From: Chitinophagaceae bacterium
GTDB taxonomy: Bacteria > Bacteroidota > Bacteroidia > Chitinophagales > Chitinophagaceae
Direction: 5' to 3'
DNA: 64,000 nt
Assembly (NCBI GenBank): GCA_023957755.1
Contig: JAMLGT010000006.1
Span: 1-64,000, forward strand
Numbering within the stretch: position 1 is the first letter of the stretch; each line of letters begins with the position of its first letter. The translations under genes and the position numbers were made by a program. This document shows, in pieces, positions 1 to 10,393 of this stretch. The notes below the pieces were generated by a model that saw only the letters and a list, made by a program, of their open reading frames with translations, was not told the origin of the DNA and ran no database searches.

Positions 1-1530
1 GGAAATTACTGTACCGTCTTCATCTGTGCCGCTACCTGCAAGCGATACGGTATTTGTCGGAAGGGTAATCGTCTGGTCTGCACCGGCATTGGCTGTCGGA
101 GCCTGGTTGGGAGCAGCATTTACGGTTACCTGCATCGTGTCTCTGCCCTTTGCGCCCTTGTTATCTGTTACCTCAAGCTCAAAACGGTAAACCCCTTCTG
201 TAAGACCGAATACATCGGTAACTGCTGATCCGGAATTTACAATATTATAGCCTGATGGGCCTGATATCTTTGTCCACTGATAAGAAATTACTGTACCGTC
301 TTCATCTGTGCCGCTGCCTGCAAGCGATACAGTGTTTGTCGGAAGGGTAATCGTCTGGTCTGCACCGGCATTGGCTGTCGGAGATTTATTTGGAGCAGGA
401 TTTACAGTTATTCTCACAGTATCCAAACCAAAAGCTCCTTCATTATCAGTAACCTTCAGTTGAAACTCATATACCCCCTCTGTTAGTCCGCTAATATTCG
501 TCGAGGCATCATCAGGATTGGTAATGGTAAAAGAGGAAGGACCGGATATTTTTGACCAACGAAAAAAAACCACCGTACCATCATCGTCGGTACCGCTACC
601 GGAAAGTGATACCATATTCGTTGGAAGGGTAATTTCCTGATCTGATCCAGCCATTGCCTTGGGGGGTATGTTCTCCGCAGCATTCACAGTTATTTTCACA
701 CTTGCGGTATCAGAAGCACCGTCATCATCGGTAACCACCAACTCAAAAACATAAGTTCCCTCCACTAATCCATTCACTTCAGTAGTTGCTGCTTCGGCAG
801 TTACAATTGTAAAATTCTCCGGTCCTGATTTCTTTCTCCAGCTATAAGACACTATTGCACCATCTTCATCTGTGCCACTGCCATTCAGTACTACGTTATT
901 AACCGGAAGCTGGATTGTTTTATCTGAACCGGCATTGGCAACAGGTGGCTTATTAATTGCAGGATTTACAATAACCTTTACTGTATCCAATCCTTTAGCA
1001 CCTTTATCGTCAGTTACTTCCAATTCAAATTCATATGCCCCTTCCGTTAGTTCTGACACATCTGTTGAGGCTGAAGCCGGACTTTGGATATTATACCTCG
1101 CAGGCCCACTGATTTTGCTCCATTTGAATCCGACGATTGTACCATCTTCATCAATACCACTTCCCGATAGACTAACTAAATTAAGGGGTAAAGTGATACT
1201 TTGATCCACACCGGCATTTGCTTTGGGCGATATATTCGGAGCGGGGTTCACAGTAACTTGCACGGTATCCAATCCAATAGCGCCTTCATTATCAGTAACC
1301 TTTAATTGAAATTTATAGACTCCCTGACTGAGTCCATTGATATTTGTTGAAGCTGAACCCGGGCTTAAAATATTGAATGAAGAAGGTCCCGCTATCTTTG
1401 TCCAACTGAAGGAGACAATGGTTCCATCCTCGTCTGTTCCACTTCCATCAAGCGTTATTGAGTTATCAGGCAGGGTTAGAGTTTTGTCTGGTCCTGCATT
1501 AGCTCTGGGTGCCTTATTATTATTGCTATT
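1..1530 (-). repeat. Six tandem PKD-type coding repeats (~270-282 bp units)
   Basis: The C-terminal part of the partial esterase-like gene is built from repeats of about 270-282 bp that encode ANAG...GSGTDEDGT...KISGPS...LTEGVY.FEL.VTD modules. The two units closest to the window edge are nearly identical in DNA: positions 2-100 match 284-382 with three mismatches by eye. The older units nearer the N-terminus differ much more. The array probably continues past the window. Confidence 0.85.
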
Positions 1531-2352
1531 TCCCTGCAAATAATTCCTGGCAAACCACTCGTAAATATTTTGGTTAATTCCATCAATATTGAAAATACCC
1601 GGTTGCTTTCCCTGTCCACCATAAAATTCATTCCAGCAGCAATGCCCGCCACCTCCAAAATTTGTCAGAATATAATTACCTGAGCCTGGCTTCCAATAAT
1701 TTGCGGCAACAATTACCTGGCTACCCCCACGTAAATCATTCTTTTGCTCAAATATTACATAACGTTGACCAGCTTTAATTGGGGCTTCATAGTATTTCTG
1801 TATGTAATCAGCCCATGGCCCATCCCCACTATTGTAGCCTGCACTTGGAATCACTCCTTCAACACTTACTACCGCCTTAGGTTCTGTCGGATATTCATGA
1901 GAATAGGATAGTACAGCCCATCCTCCCATGCTAAGGCCGGTAAGATAGACATCTCCAATGCGGTATTTCGACTTAAGATTTTCCAAACGTGTTTTTATTG
2001 AAGCCGAACTGGGCCAGGTGTTTACCGGTTGCAAGCTGACCACTATAAATTTAACTCCAAGGACTTCACCATTCCACCCTTGAGTCACATAAGCACCAGG
2101 ACCATTTGCAATGATCTTATTAGCATCTGTACCTACCTCTCCAATACCCGGAAGGAAAACAATTGTAGGATATTTGTTGCTTGTTTGTTCGTAATCTGCA
2201 GGTAAATTGATATAACAATTCCATCCATCCAGTTGAATTAGTTTCTGTTGCGCAACAGCTGTTGTTACAACAATTAATAAAGTCCAAATTAGTAAATGGA
2301 ACTTTAAAAGAAAACGACTAAAGAATAGCCTTCTTACGTATAGGTTTTTCAT
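1..2352 (-). CDS. Secreted alpha/beta-hydrolase (esterase-like) with PKD-type tandem repeats, 3' end cut by window
   Basis: The reading frame opens at an ATG at 2352 and runs without a stop to the window edge, giving 784 codons, so the C-terminus is missing. The N-terminus has a basic start and a hydrophobic stretch ending in AVAQQ, consistent with a signal peptide. Residues of about 30-270 look like a PHB-depolymerase/esterase-type alpha/beta hydrolase: a strand resembling TIVFLPGIGE, the nucleophile elbow GLSMGG and a late His in GGGGHCCW. From about residue 280 there are six copies of a PKD/K319-like domain of about 90-94 residues. Each opens with an ANAG(x)D(Q/K) motif and contains GSGTDEDGT. 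The larger esterase-type gene at 4040-10393 has a similar layout, so the missing C-terminus may also be a T9SS sorting domain, but that part is not visible. The natural substrate cannot be told from sequence. Confidence 0.85.
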   Translation of the reverse strand, partial: MKNLYVRRLFFSRFLLKFHLLIWTLLIVVTTAVAQQKLIQLDGWNCYINLPADYEQTSNKYPTIVFLPGIGEVGTDANKIIANGPGAYVTQGWNGEVLGVKFIVVSLQPVNTWPSSASIKTRLENLKSKYRIGDVYLTGLSMGGWAVLSYSHEYPTEPKAVVSVEGVIPSAGYNSGDGPWADYIQKYYEAPIKAGQRYVIFEQKNDLRGGSQVIVAANYWKPGSGNYILTNFGGGGHCCWNEFYGGQGKQPGIFNIDGINQNIYEWFARNYLQGNSNNNKAPRANAGPDKTLTLPDNSITLDGSGTDEDGTIVSFSWTKIAGPSSFNILSPGSASTNINGLSQGVYKFQLKVTDNEGAIGLDTVQVTVNPAPNISPKANAGVDQSITLPLNLVSLSGSGIDEDGTIVGFKWSKISGPARYNIQSPASASTDVSELTEGAYEFELEVTDDKGAKGLDTVKVIVNPAINKPPVANAGSDKTIQLPVNNVVLNGSGTDEDGAIVSYSWRKKSGPENFTIVTAEAATTEVNGLVEGTYVFELVVTDDDGASDTASVKITVNAAENIPPKAMAGSDQEITLPTNMVSLSGSGTDDDGTVVFFRWSKISGPSSFTITNPDDASTNISGLTEGVYEFQLKVTDNEGAFGLDTVRITVNPAPNKSPTANAGADQTITLPTNTVSLAGSGTDEDGTVISYQWTKISGPSGYNIVNSGSAVTDVFGLTEGVYRFELEVTDNKGAKGRDTMQVTVNAAPNQAPTANAGADQTITLPTNTVSLAGSGTDEDGTVIS

Positions 2353-2664
2353 ATTGGTATTGGCGAGCTTTAAAGCTGTTTTACTGAAATAAAACCAGTT
2401 TAAGACCTTGATTAGTAAATTCAGTAGTTCAATATATTAACGTATACAAAGGGGATATATTTTGTTAAATTCCCACTAGTTCCAAAGCAAGTAAATTAGG
2501 CTTAAATTGCGGAAAATACTTATCCACAAAGGACTATTCCACCCAAATCCGGAATTCCTATTTACCAGATTGATAATCAAATCACTACTCTCAATATAGA
2601 TGTGATTACTCTTAATGAAAACCCACAAACACCACAAAATGTTTTGTTAAAACAGGAATTCTTA
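2353..2664. other. Intergenic, 312 bp
   Basis: This AT-rich spacer lies between the stop of the acyltransferase gene and the start of the partial esterase gene, both on the minus strand. It should hold the promoter of the esterase gene. I found no clear hairpin terminator, RNA gene or coding frame. A plus-strand open frame that starts in this spacer (2602-2847) runs mostly antisense to the acyltransferase and looks like chance. Confidence 0.5.
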
Positions 2665-3813
2665 TTACATGTTTATGGGCTCACTTTTAATTTCCATCGG
2701 TTTTTTATCCAGAGAAGAAATCTCTTTCTTTTCCTTGGACCAACTCATCTTGTTCTCGTCCAACTTAAAAATCCATTCCATCCCCAGGTGTTTAACCACT
2801 TTATAAAATACAACAGGGAAAAAGAGACCAGCTGCCAATCCGATTAAGAAAAGCACTAACACATTTGACACATTAAACACATTCATAAGAAATATTCTTG
2901 TACCAGATGCAAAAACCACATGGGATACATAAATATATAATGAATAAGAACCCAGTTGACGCAACCATCCCGGTGACTCAAACTTCTGTAACACAAACGA
3001 GAGCGCCAGAGTAAATGAACAACCAATCAAAATAATCACCAATAAAAGTGAGGGCAAATAGTACTCAATGTATCTGTATCCACCCACTTCAGGATGGTGA
3101 TAATTTACATAAAGAAAGGTATATTGTGTTATTAAAAAAGGAACAAATAACAAAAGAAGTAACTTATAAGACTGAAGAAATTTCAGATTCTCTGAGTTTC
3201 TTACAAATCGGGAAATACCATCACCGATTACAATATATATGTAGAATACAAAGATGTCATTTAGAAATCCTAAGTTAACTGCATTTCTGTTTAATAAAGA
3301 AGCACCGTAAAACATCGCAATACCAATTATCACCTGATGCACATACTTTAATTTTACAGTGTATTTTAAAATTACATACAATACACTTACTCCAAATAAG
3401 GCATTCAAATACCAAAATTGGCCTTCCTCTCTGGGATGAATGATTAGTTTAAGGAAATCAATAAGACCTCTATCGCCATTAGTGTATTTTCCAAAAATAA
3501 TTTGAATAGCAATTTGAACACCTCCCCAAACCAGGTATGGGTAAAGGATAGTATAGCCTTTATTCAGGACGTATCGCTTCATACCGCGCTTGGCAAAGCT
3601 TGAAGAAAGAAAAATACCTGATACAATAAAAAACAGCGGCATCCTAAAACTATAAAACATAGTGTTTAGGTGAAATAAAAACATGTAATTACTTGTATCA
3701 AGCCCATCTGTATTTCTAAGGCTGTCAAATACATGACGATAAACTACTAATATTATAGCAATCCCCCTTGCAAAATCAACCCACGATTGTCTTTTAGACT
3801 TTTGTTGTACCAC
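2665..3813 (-). CDS. Acyltransferase family 3 membrane protein
   Basis: This is a 382-residue polytopic membrane protein of the acyltransferase-3 (OafA/WecH/NodX-like) family. These proteins transfer acetyl or other acyl groups to sugars of surface polysaccharides or glycolipids. The family hallmark is at the N-terminus: WVDFARGIAIILVVYRHV, with the conserved Arg/His region in TM1. It is followed by FRMPLFFIVSGIFL in TM2, and about ten hydrophobic segments follow. The C-terminal ~35 residues are charged and probably cytoplasmic. It sits between two secreted esterase-like genes, which could be coincidence or could point to acylation and deacylation of a glycan. The acyl acceptor is unknown. 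Confidence 0.85.
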   Translation of the reverse strand: MVQQKSKRQSWVDFARGIAIILVVYRHVFDSLRNTDGLDTSNYMFLFHLNTMFYSFRMPLFFIVSGIFLSSSFAKRGMKRYVLNKGYTILYPYLVWGGVQIAIQIIFGKYTNGDRGLIDFLKLIIHPREEGQFWYLNALFGVSVLYVILKYTVKLKYVHQVIIGIAMFYGASLLNRNAVNLGFLNDIFVFYIYIVIGDGISRFVRNSENLKFLQSYKLLLLLFVPFLITQYTFLYVNYHHPEVGGYRYIEYYLPSLLLVIILIGCSFTLALSFVLQKFESPGWLRQLGSYSLYIYVSHVVFASGTRIFLMNVFNVSNVLVLFLIGLAAGLFFPVVFYKVVKHLGMEWIFKLDENKMSWSKEKKEISSLDKKPMEIKSEPINM

Positions 3814-3984
3814 CTGCTATAAACTTATTTAATATTATCAATCTAATAATTCACAATTACCCATCATATTGAGGTTAAACTGATACCTCGATTATGGCTT
3901 TAGCAAAAAACTAATTCTTGAAATGCACTACCTAGCAATTGCAAATCCTAAAACGGATCAATGATGGCTCCCATTCATACTAAT

Positions 3985-4027
3985 TATTGTACCCGGGAGG
4001 AATCACAAAAATCTCCCGGGTACAATA
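3985..4027 (-). terminator. Hairpin downstream of the 2117-residue gene
   Basis: A perfect 15-bp inverted repeat (arms 3985-3999 and 4013-4027, core ACCCGGGAG/CTCCCGGGT) with a 13-nt loop lies 12 bp past the stop of the minus-strand gene at 4040. It has no strong U-tract, only AT-rich sequence after it on the minus strand, so it may act as a 3' stabilising stem as much as a terminator. Confidence 0.6.
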
Positions 4028-4039
4028 TTAAGAATACAT

Positions 4040-7000
4040 CTATTGCTTCTTAACAACAATCATTGTTTTCACCTTCCCTTTAGCAGTTAACTTCAAAATA
4101 TAATTGCCGGGGGCAAAACTACTGCTAAATGTCAGTTTCATTAAATTACTTCCCCGAATTCCACTAAATGATTTCCTCAATAATTTTCTGCCGGTTATGT
4201 CGTACATCTCTATCACAGCATCCTTCGCCTCATCAGGCAACTGAATATTCACAAACAAGTCAGAAATTGTCGGATTAGGATATGCTGATAATCCTATCTC
4301 CTTTACCGGTAATGCAGATTCATTATTTCCCGTCATAAGGGCTATTCCTTCAACTCTTCCGCGTTCAGAAGCATTACCACCTCTCAAATTATCTGTAGGG
4401 AAGTAACTATCTGATGGCTTGTCAAAGCTCTCCAGGGTAAATGCACTTACAAATGCTTTAGTAGAACCCAATTCAGGAGTAATACTTAAATATACTTCTC
4501 CATTCGCGTCCGGAGCAACATTATCAAAATAAATAACTTTTGCAGCATTCAAATTAGCATTAATCTTCTTGTGCATACTATTCACAGTAATGATTCCCAC
4601 ATACGGCTCAGCGTTATCATTTATACTGCTCATAACGCCAAGCCTATACCTCTTAGAGTAGTTCAGGTTTGAAAACTTAATTGAGGATACTTGTCCCGAA
4701 CCGCACCACACAGTAGATTCCATCACATTATCAGGCATTACGCCTGGCTTCACACCCACCCAGCCAATACCATTAAAACCCTGAGTAATCTGAAAGTCGT
4801 AACTAGTATTCTGAAAGTTCGTATTAATCAAGTCTGTTACAGTGACACCAGCACCTGAGGTTAGCTCATCCAGATTATTCCATGGAGCGGCCTGATGCAT
4901 ATCACCCCATGCATTCGTATTCATGTTGAATAATACAAGATTCTTAGCCAGGCCAAACCTTACTACATTAGAATATTCACTATAGGTAGTCGGAGAAGTT
5001 TTGTACGCTCTCACCTTGTAATAATAGACTGTTCCAGGAGTTAACGAACTGGTTTTATCTACATACCTCCATGTATTTGCGGTTGAAATAGTTGCAATCT
5101 TTGTAAAACCGGTATTTATTGATTCAGATCTCCACACCTCATATCCAGTTTCAGAATTCGTCCTGTCAGTCCAGGTCAAAAGGATAGAGTCAGTTGACAA
5201 TGTGGGCTGCGCTACCAAATCGCCAGGTGCCAATAGCTGAGTGCCGGTATATTCTTCCAGAACCAGCGCATTAATATAAAACTTGCTCGAGGCAGCATTT
5301 TTATTAATTGTGACTTGAATTACACCCGACGCATTAGGCGTCAATTCATTTAACTGAATTTTTCTTGTAGAATTATAAGATCCGTTGATAGACACAGATT
5401 GTCCTCCTGATGTCAGCATTGCAGAATCCATTGCACCAAGGTTAAGGCTACTGAACAAGGCGATGTTATATTTATTTGAAACATTTAATCCTCCAAATTG
5501 AAGGGTATAACTCCCTGTTCCACTAATATACAAAGCGGATTTCATCACATTATCTGAAAAAACTCCCTGATTACCATCCTCCATTCCCTCCAAAGATCCT
5601 CCATTCAACGAATTATTAAACTTAAATGTAAAGCCAGTATTCACATTCCTGTCATCTAATAAACTTGTAATTGCTGTTGTGTTACTTGCCGGTTTCAGAT
5701 AATTATTCCATGGCCCTGGTTCCGCAGTAGCATTGTCAGGCCCTATATTCACATAAACAGATCTCACTACATTATTAGACACCCCAATCAAAAACGTCCT
5801 TGACGAGGTTCCATTCACCGGATCGGTAACAGTCACCGTAATATCTTTATAAATACCTTCTTCACCATTTTGAGGAGATATCGTCAGTGTCGCTGTTCCA
5901 TTACCAGTATTTTCAAGAGTTACAAACGGCGGTTGATTGCTTACTGAAAAATTCAAATTTTCTCCTTCATCATCTGTAGCAATAAGATTAATCACGTTAC
6001 TTTCGCCAGACTTCAGATAAACGTCGGCGATCTCTCCCAATTCAGGCTCTCTGTTTCCTACTATTGCTGAGGCAATTCCGATCGTATCCGAGTGACCGTA
6101 ATCGTTAAACGCAAATACCTTATAATAATATGTCTTGTTCCCAAGAGTGCTTGAATCTATGAATGAGGTTTCATCAGCGTTATAATCTCCGGAATTCAAA
6201 ATAGTGTATTCACCGGATGGGCTTTCTGATCTAAGAACTCCAAATCCATTTTCATTGTAGGATTTATCGCTCCAATCCAGCTTTACAAACCCATTAGCAA
6301 GCGTCAGCGTGGAAAGGTCGCCTGGCGTTTGTGGAACCGTACCATCGTCATACATCTTCTCTATATACATAGCATTTAAAAATCCAATGGCAGTTCCTTC
6401 AGTTTTGTACATTTTAACCTGTATCTCACCGGACGCATTAGCCAATACACCTTTAAACAACACTGTTTCGCTTGTATTATTATAAAAATCCAGCGACTTC
6501 ACTCTTCCATCTACACTAAAAACAGTAGCCCCGGAATTCACATCTGATGCAGAAAAGAAATCAAGATTATATCTCTTCCCCGCATCCAACCCACTGTAGG
6601 TAAAGTAGATTGTATCAGGAATTCCGGCTGTGCCAAAATAGAAATTATCCCTAATAACCTCATCAGGGAATACCCCTGACTGATTATTTGTTCCACCACC
6701 CGAGGTAGTAGTATTGAAATCAGGAGTAGTAAAATTCAGCGAGATTCCTGTAGTCTCTCCATTATTATCAACCAACGAAGAAGTGTTTTGACCCACAACA
6801 TTATTCCATGGAGTTGAAGGAATTGGAGTAGTACCATTATCCAGAATATTTACATATACCCTTTGGGTGGTTGGCTGTGCATCATTTACCACCAGGGTTA
6901 CCAATGATGAATCATACCCACCTGCTCCGTCCCAAACCATCGCCCAGAAATTGTATGTTCCAGCATCAGAATAGCCCGGGTTGGCAAAAATATAGAATGC

Positions 7001-10000
7001 ATCTGTGATCCTTGACTCAACAAATGAAGGTTGGCCCGTAAGCGTGAACTTCAAATAGGTAAACCGATCTGCATCAAATGCAGTTAACTTTCTGGATAGA
7101 ACCCCTCCTTCATTCACAGTTAATTCAGGTATCCTGCTTAAAGCAGGTGGCCTGTTACTGCTTACATTGATGCTCAATGTTATCGTATCACCGCCCTCGA
7201 AGCCATCCGATACAAATGCCTCAAATGTATAGAGCCCCTGGTTTGCCGGAATCGTAGAGAAAGTCAGGCTACCTTCTCCATTTTCACCTGGTGTAAACGA
7301 CACAAATGAAGGTAATCCGGAAAAGCTAAAGGATAGATTATCCCCATCTGCATCCGTAGCAGTAATTGGCAATACGGTAGTTCCCTGGTAATATACTGAC
7401 ATGGGTCTGATTGGGGTAAGTACAGGAGCTGTGTTCTCCGTCAGAACAGAAGCTTCTTCTGAAAAATCTGAGAATCCACTTACACCAAAGGCTTTTATCT
7501 TATAATATACATTAGTATGCGCAAACAGACCAGAATCAATAATATTTACTAAGCTATCTGTAGTATTAATCTGTTTAAATAGTCTGTAATCATTGTTGAG
7601 CCCGATTGACCTATATATCTCATACCCTGTTTGTGTAGAGCTATCACTCAGTATAATATTTACTGAAGTAGGTGATAATGGTTCGAGGGATAAAATGTGG
7701 GGTATATCTGGCACAGCCGGAGCATCTGGAGTAGTCACACTTACACCTGCCTGATTGAACCCTGATCCGCCATTAGCGTTGATAGCCTGAACCTTGTACT
7801 CATAAGTTGTACCTCCGGCTACTGTAGTATCATAATAAGTAGTAACATTAGCATCAACCGAGGCTACCATTTCAAAATCTGTAGGAGCTACCCTCCTATA
7901 TACTTCAAACCCGGTTTCGTTATTGCTTCCATCCTGCCAGTTAAGTTTCACGCTATCATACCTCAATGCCGTAGCTACCAGATTTGTTGGTTGTCCAGGA
8001 ACTGACCCACCCGGAGTAGCCTGATCCCTGAAATACATATCAGGTATGAGTACCTTGGTAGTGTATCCTGTTTTGTTACGCTTCCAATAGATATTGAGCC
8101 CCTGGCCACCCGCTTGCTGAAAGAAAGTGAACGCTACCTTATGATACCCAACAGGAAAGTTCGCCGAAGTTGCTTTGCTCACGGTAGTCATCGCGTGAGT
8201 ACCATCATTATTAATAAACTTAGTAGCCCCTGGAGAGTACCAATTATCCAGATACATGGCACTTCCGTCATCAGACTCCAAATAGAAGGTATAGGTGGCT
8301 GCCTGAGGAATATATATATACCCTTCCCACACCATACCGAAATTTTCGGTTCGTTGACTAAGTGAAATATCTAACCCAGCATGTACCCCTGAGTCAACGG
8401 GAGTCAATGTGGAGAAATCCGGGAGTGTACTCCAATTTCCCTCATAAACTCTGTAATTCAAGCCATTATTCATTGTGAAAGCTGTTGCCTGATTACTTGG
8501 CGCTGAAACATTATCCACCAAATCCCTCGCTCTTACATAAAAGGAATAATTTACAAACGAATCAAGATCATTCACTAAAAATGTAGTCTTAGTAGTAGAA
8601 TAAGTCTTTACTCCGTTAATATATATATCATAATTCTTTACACCTGACTCATCTGTGGATGGAATCCATTTCAATGTTGCCGTATGCCTGCTTACCTGAG
8701 TCACCTCCAAATTCTGAGGAATAGTAGGAGGCGTTTTATCAGAAGAAGTGATCGCACTCGCCTCATTACTCAGGGGGGCAGCCGCATTATTGTTAATGGC
8801 TCTTACAACATAGAAGTATTTTTCTCCTGGAGTCAGGTTAGAATCTTCAAACTGTAAAACATCCGCCCCCACCTGGCCAATCAATTTGTAATCAGTACCG
8901 GAGCTCTTAGACCGATATATTTCGAACGCCGTTTCGTTATAAAGTGGTGCAGGTTTATCTGCCCAGTTTAATTGAATAGAAGTATTACTTGAAGCAGTAG
9001 CAGTAAGGTCCGTTGCTTTATCCGGCCCATTCGCACCATTCGCATCAATAACTGTAAAAGGAGCAGAAGTAACTGCTGGGCACCCAATTGAAGAGGTAAC
9101 CGTCACTGTATAAGTACCTGGGCCCGCATAATATTTAAAAAGCGTACTAACCTGTGCATTATCACTAACCCTCCTCCAATCAAAAGAAGCATAGTTTTCT
9201 GTTAAAGTAAGCGGAGTTGTAACATCGCCGTTGGGAGTTGGAATAACATTTGAATATCCCTGCTCCACAACAATTTGGGGAGCAGTAGCCTTTGATTTGA
9301 TCTCAACCGGTCTCGGTGACCAATCAGACCAATCTGAAGTGCTTGTCCTCTTAAACCTGCCTCGATAGGTTCCAAATTCAGTAACCACCAAAGAATCCTT
9401 ATCCGCACCAGGAATGGTTACGTTGTCCTTCTGCCATTCATATTGGTAAAATCCCGGCTGGAGTAATAGAGACACATTTATGGTTTCACCAGGGCAGAAT
9501 TCTGTTTTTCCAAACCTGACCAATGGTTGCGCCTTATGGGCCTTATTAAGAAAATCAAAGTAACCGGGTTCTGCCCAAAAATTATTCCAGACATTATGCC
9601 CAAGGGAGGGATAAAAAGATTGTTTGACGTCACCACCATAATAATTGTATGCATTAAGCATCTGATTTATATTGGCCGGTGAGGGTGAATTATCCTGACC
9701 TCCATTTGCTAACCAAACCGGAATGGTAATTGAATGGGGTAGCCAATCCATTATTGTTGTATAATTATAAGCCGCTGAAATTGGAGTGATAGCAGCCCAC
9801 GTTTGAGGGCTATTGTCTATATAACTCCATGAAGCCGATCCCCCAGAAGAAAGACCAGCTATAATTACCCTATCCTCATCAGCCTTAACTTCAGCCTTTA
9901 ACTTACCTACCAGGGCTACCATTTGGGTGATATACCCATGAAACCACCCACTTCCAGTTGCCTGTGGATAGATAATAAACCCATCAAAATCACCTTTATC

Positions 10001-10393
10001 AGCAGCCTGTGCATGAAGCTGAGCTCCCCACAATAATGACTTTTCATTGTTCCATGTAGGCCCCGGTTCTCCTAATCCGTGTAAAAAAATATATACAGGA
10101 TACTTCTTTCCATCATTTACTCCAGGCTGATAGCTCTTGGGAAATTTAAGCCTAAAAGCCATTCCTCTGAAAATATAGGATTTATAACCATAATTATATG
10201 GCTTCCAACTCAACACATTAGCATGGCCCCACTTCTTCACCTTGTCCCAATCTGCACCTGATGGATTGGGTGGGTAGTTGGTGGAAGTATAAATCACATC
10301 AGGATCATTAGGATCCATTTCAGTAGTCTGTGCTGAAACACTGATTGTGCCCGCAAAAAGCAACAGGATAAATACGTAAAAAATCCTTTTCAT
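4040..10393 (-). CDS. Giant secreted esterase-like multidomain protein with T9SS C-terminal sorting domain
   Basis: This 2117-residue protein has a signal peptide (MKRIFYVFILLLFAGTISVSAQ). Approximate layout: alpha/beta hydrolase at 70-290 with the nucleophile elbow GLSSGG near 179 and a His in SLGHNVW; Ig-like region 295-450; FN3 at 460, 555, 797, 895, 1355 and 1728; a PA14 domain at 646-788 (YEGNWSTLPDF, ESDDGSAMYLD); Ig/cadherin-like modules near 988, 1078 and 1448; three copies of an unnamed ~175-residue domain at 1175, 1543 and 1815, each with a PWNN motif; and a type IX secretion sorting domain from about 2031 (AYPNPTISDLFV, YDITGRKLL, ending IVVKKQ). It is predicted to be exported by T9SS and kept at the cell surface or released. 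PA14 and the other beta domains suggest glycan binding, so a carbohydrate-ester or polymer substrate is plausible but unproven. Confidence 0.88.
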   Translation of the reverse strand: MKRIFYVFILLLFAGTISVSAQTTEMDPNDPDVIYTSTNYPPNPSGADWDKVKKWGHANVLSWKPYNYGYKSYIFRGMAFRLKFPKSYQPGVNDGKKYPVYIFLHGLGEPGPTWNNEKSLLWGAQLHAQAADKGDFDGFIIYPQATGSGWFHGYITQMVALVGKLKAEVKADEDRVIIAGLSSGGSASWSYIDNSPQTWAAITPISAAYNYTTIMDWLPHSITIPVWLANGGQDNSPSPANINQMLNAYNYYGGDVKQSFYPSLGHNVWNNFWAEPGYFDFLNKAHKAQPLVRFGKTEFCPGETINVSLLLQPGFYQYEWQKDNVTIPGADKDSLVVTEFGTYRGRFKRTSTSDWSDWSPRPVEIKSKATAPQIVVEQGYSNVIPTPNGDVTTPLTLTENYASFDWRRVSDNAQVSTLFKYYAGPGTYTVTVTSSIGCPAVTSAPFTVIDANGANGPDKATDLTATASSNTSIQLNWADKPAPLYNETAFEIYRSKSSGTDYKLIGQVGADVLQFEDSNLTPGEKYFYVVRAINNNAAAPLSNEASAITSSDKTPPTIPQNLEVTQVSRHTATLKWIPSTDESGVKNYDIYINGVKTYSTTKTTFLVNDLDSFVNYSFYVRARDLVDNVSAPSNQATAFTMNNGLNYRVYEGNWSTLPDFSTLTPVDSGVHAGLDISLSQRTENFGMVWEGYIYIPQAATYTFYLESDDGSAMYLDNWYSPGATKFINNDGTHAMTTVSKATSANFPVGYHKVAFTFFQQAGGQGLNIYWKRNKTGYTTKVLIPDMYFRDQATPGGSVPGQPTNLVATALRYDSVKLNWQDGSNNETGFEVYRRVAPTDFEMVASVDANVTTYYDTTVAGGTTYEYKVQAINANGGSGFNQAGVSVTTPDAPAVPDIPHILSLEPLSPTSVNIILSDSSTQTGYEIYRSIGLNNDYRLFKQINTTDSLVNIIDSGLFAHTNVYYKIKAFGVSGFSDFSEEASVLTENTAPVLTPIRPMSVYYQGTTVLPITATDADGDNLSFSFSGLPSFVSFTPGENGEGSLTFSTIPANQGLYTFEAFVSDGFEGGDTITLSINVSSNRPPALSRIPELTVNEGGVLSRKLTAFDADRFTYLKFTLTGQPSFVESRITDAFYIFANPGYSDAGTYNFWAMVWDGAGGYDSSLVTLVVNDAQPTTQRVYVNILDNGTTPIPSTPWNNVVGQNTSSLVDNNGETTGISLNFTTPDFNTTTSGGGTNNQSGVFPDEVIRDNFYFGTAGIPDTIYFTYSGLDAGKRYNLDFFSASDVNSGATVFSVDGRVKSLDFYNNTSETVLFKGVLANASGEIQVKMYKTEGTAIGFLNAMYIEKMYDDGTVPQTPGDLSTLTLANGFVKLDWSDKSYNENGFGVLRSESPSGEYTILNSGDYNADETSFIDSSTLGNKTYYYKVFAFNDYGHSDTIGIASAIVGNREPELGEIADVYLKSGESNVINLIATDDEGENLNFSVSNQPPFVTLENTGNGTATLTISPQNGEEGIYKDITVTVTDPVNGTSSRTFLIGVSNNVVRSVYVNIGPDNATAEPGPWNNYLKPASNTTAITSLLDDRNVNTGFTFKFNNSLNGGSLEGMEDGNQGVFSDNVMKSALYISGTGSYTLQFGGLNVSNKYNIALFSSLNLGAMDSAMLTSGGQSVSINGSYNSTRKIQLNELTPNASGVIQVTINKNAASSKFYINALVLEEYTGTQLLAPGDLVAQPTLSTDSILLTWTDRTNSETGYEVWRSESINTGFTKIATISTANTWRYVDKTSSLTPGTVYYYKVRAYKTSPTTYSEYSNVVRFGLAKNLVLFNMNTNAWGDMHQAAPWNNLDELTSGAGVTVTDLINTNFQNTSYDFQITQGFNGIGWVGVKPGVMPDNVMESTVWCGSGQVSSIKFSNLNYSKRYRLGVMSSINDNAEPYVGIITVNSMHKKINANLNAAKVIYFDNVAPDANGEVYLSITPELGSTKAFVSAFTLESFDKPSDSYFPTDNLRGGNASERGRVEGIALMTGNNESALPVKEIGLSAYPNPTISDLFVNIQLPDEAKDAVIEMYDITGRKLLRKSFSGIRGSNLMKLTFSSSFAPGNYILKLTAKGKVKTMIVVKKQ

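Noticed and set aside
2602-2847. Plus-strand open frame of 81 codons
   Set aside because: It is mostly antisense to the acyltransferase gene and shows no protein-like signature.
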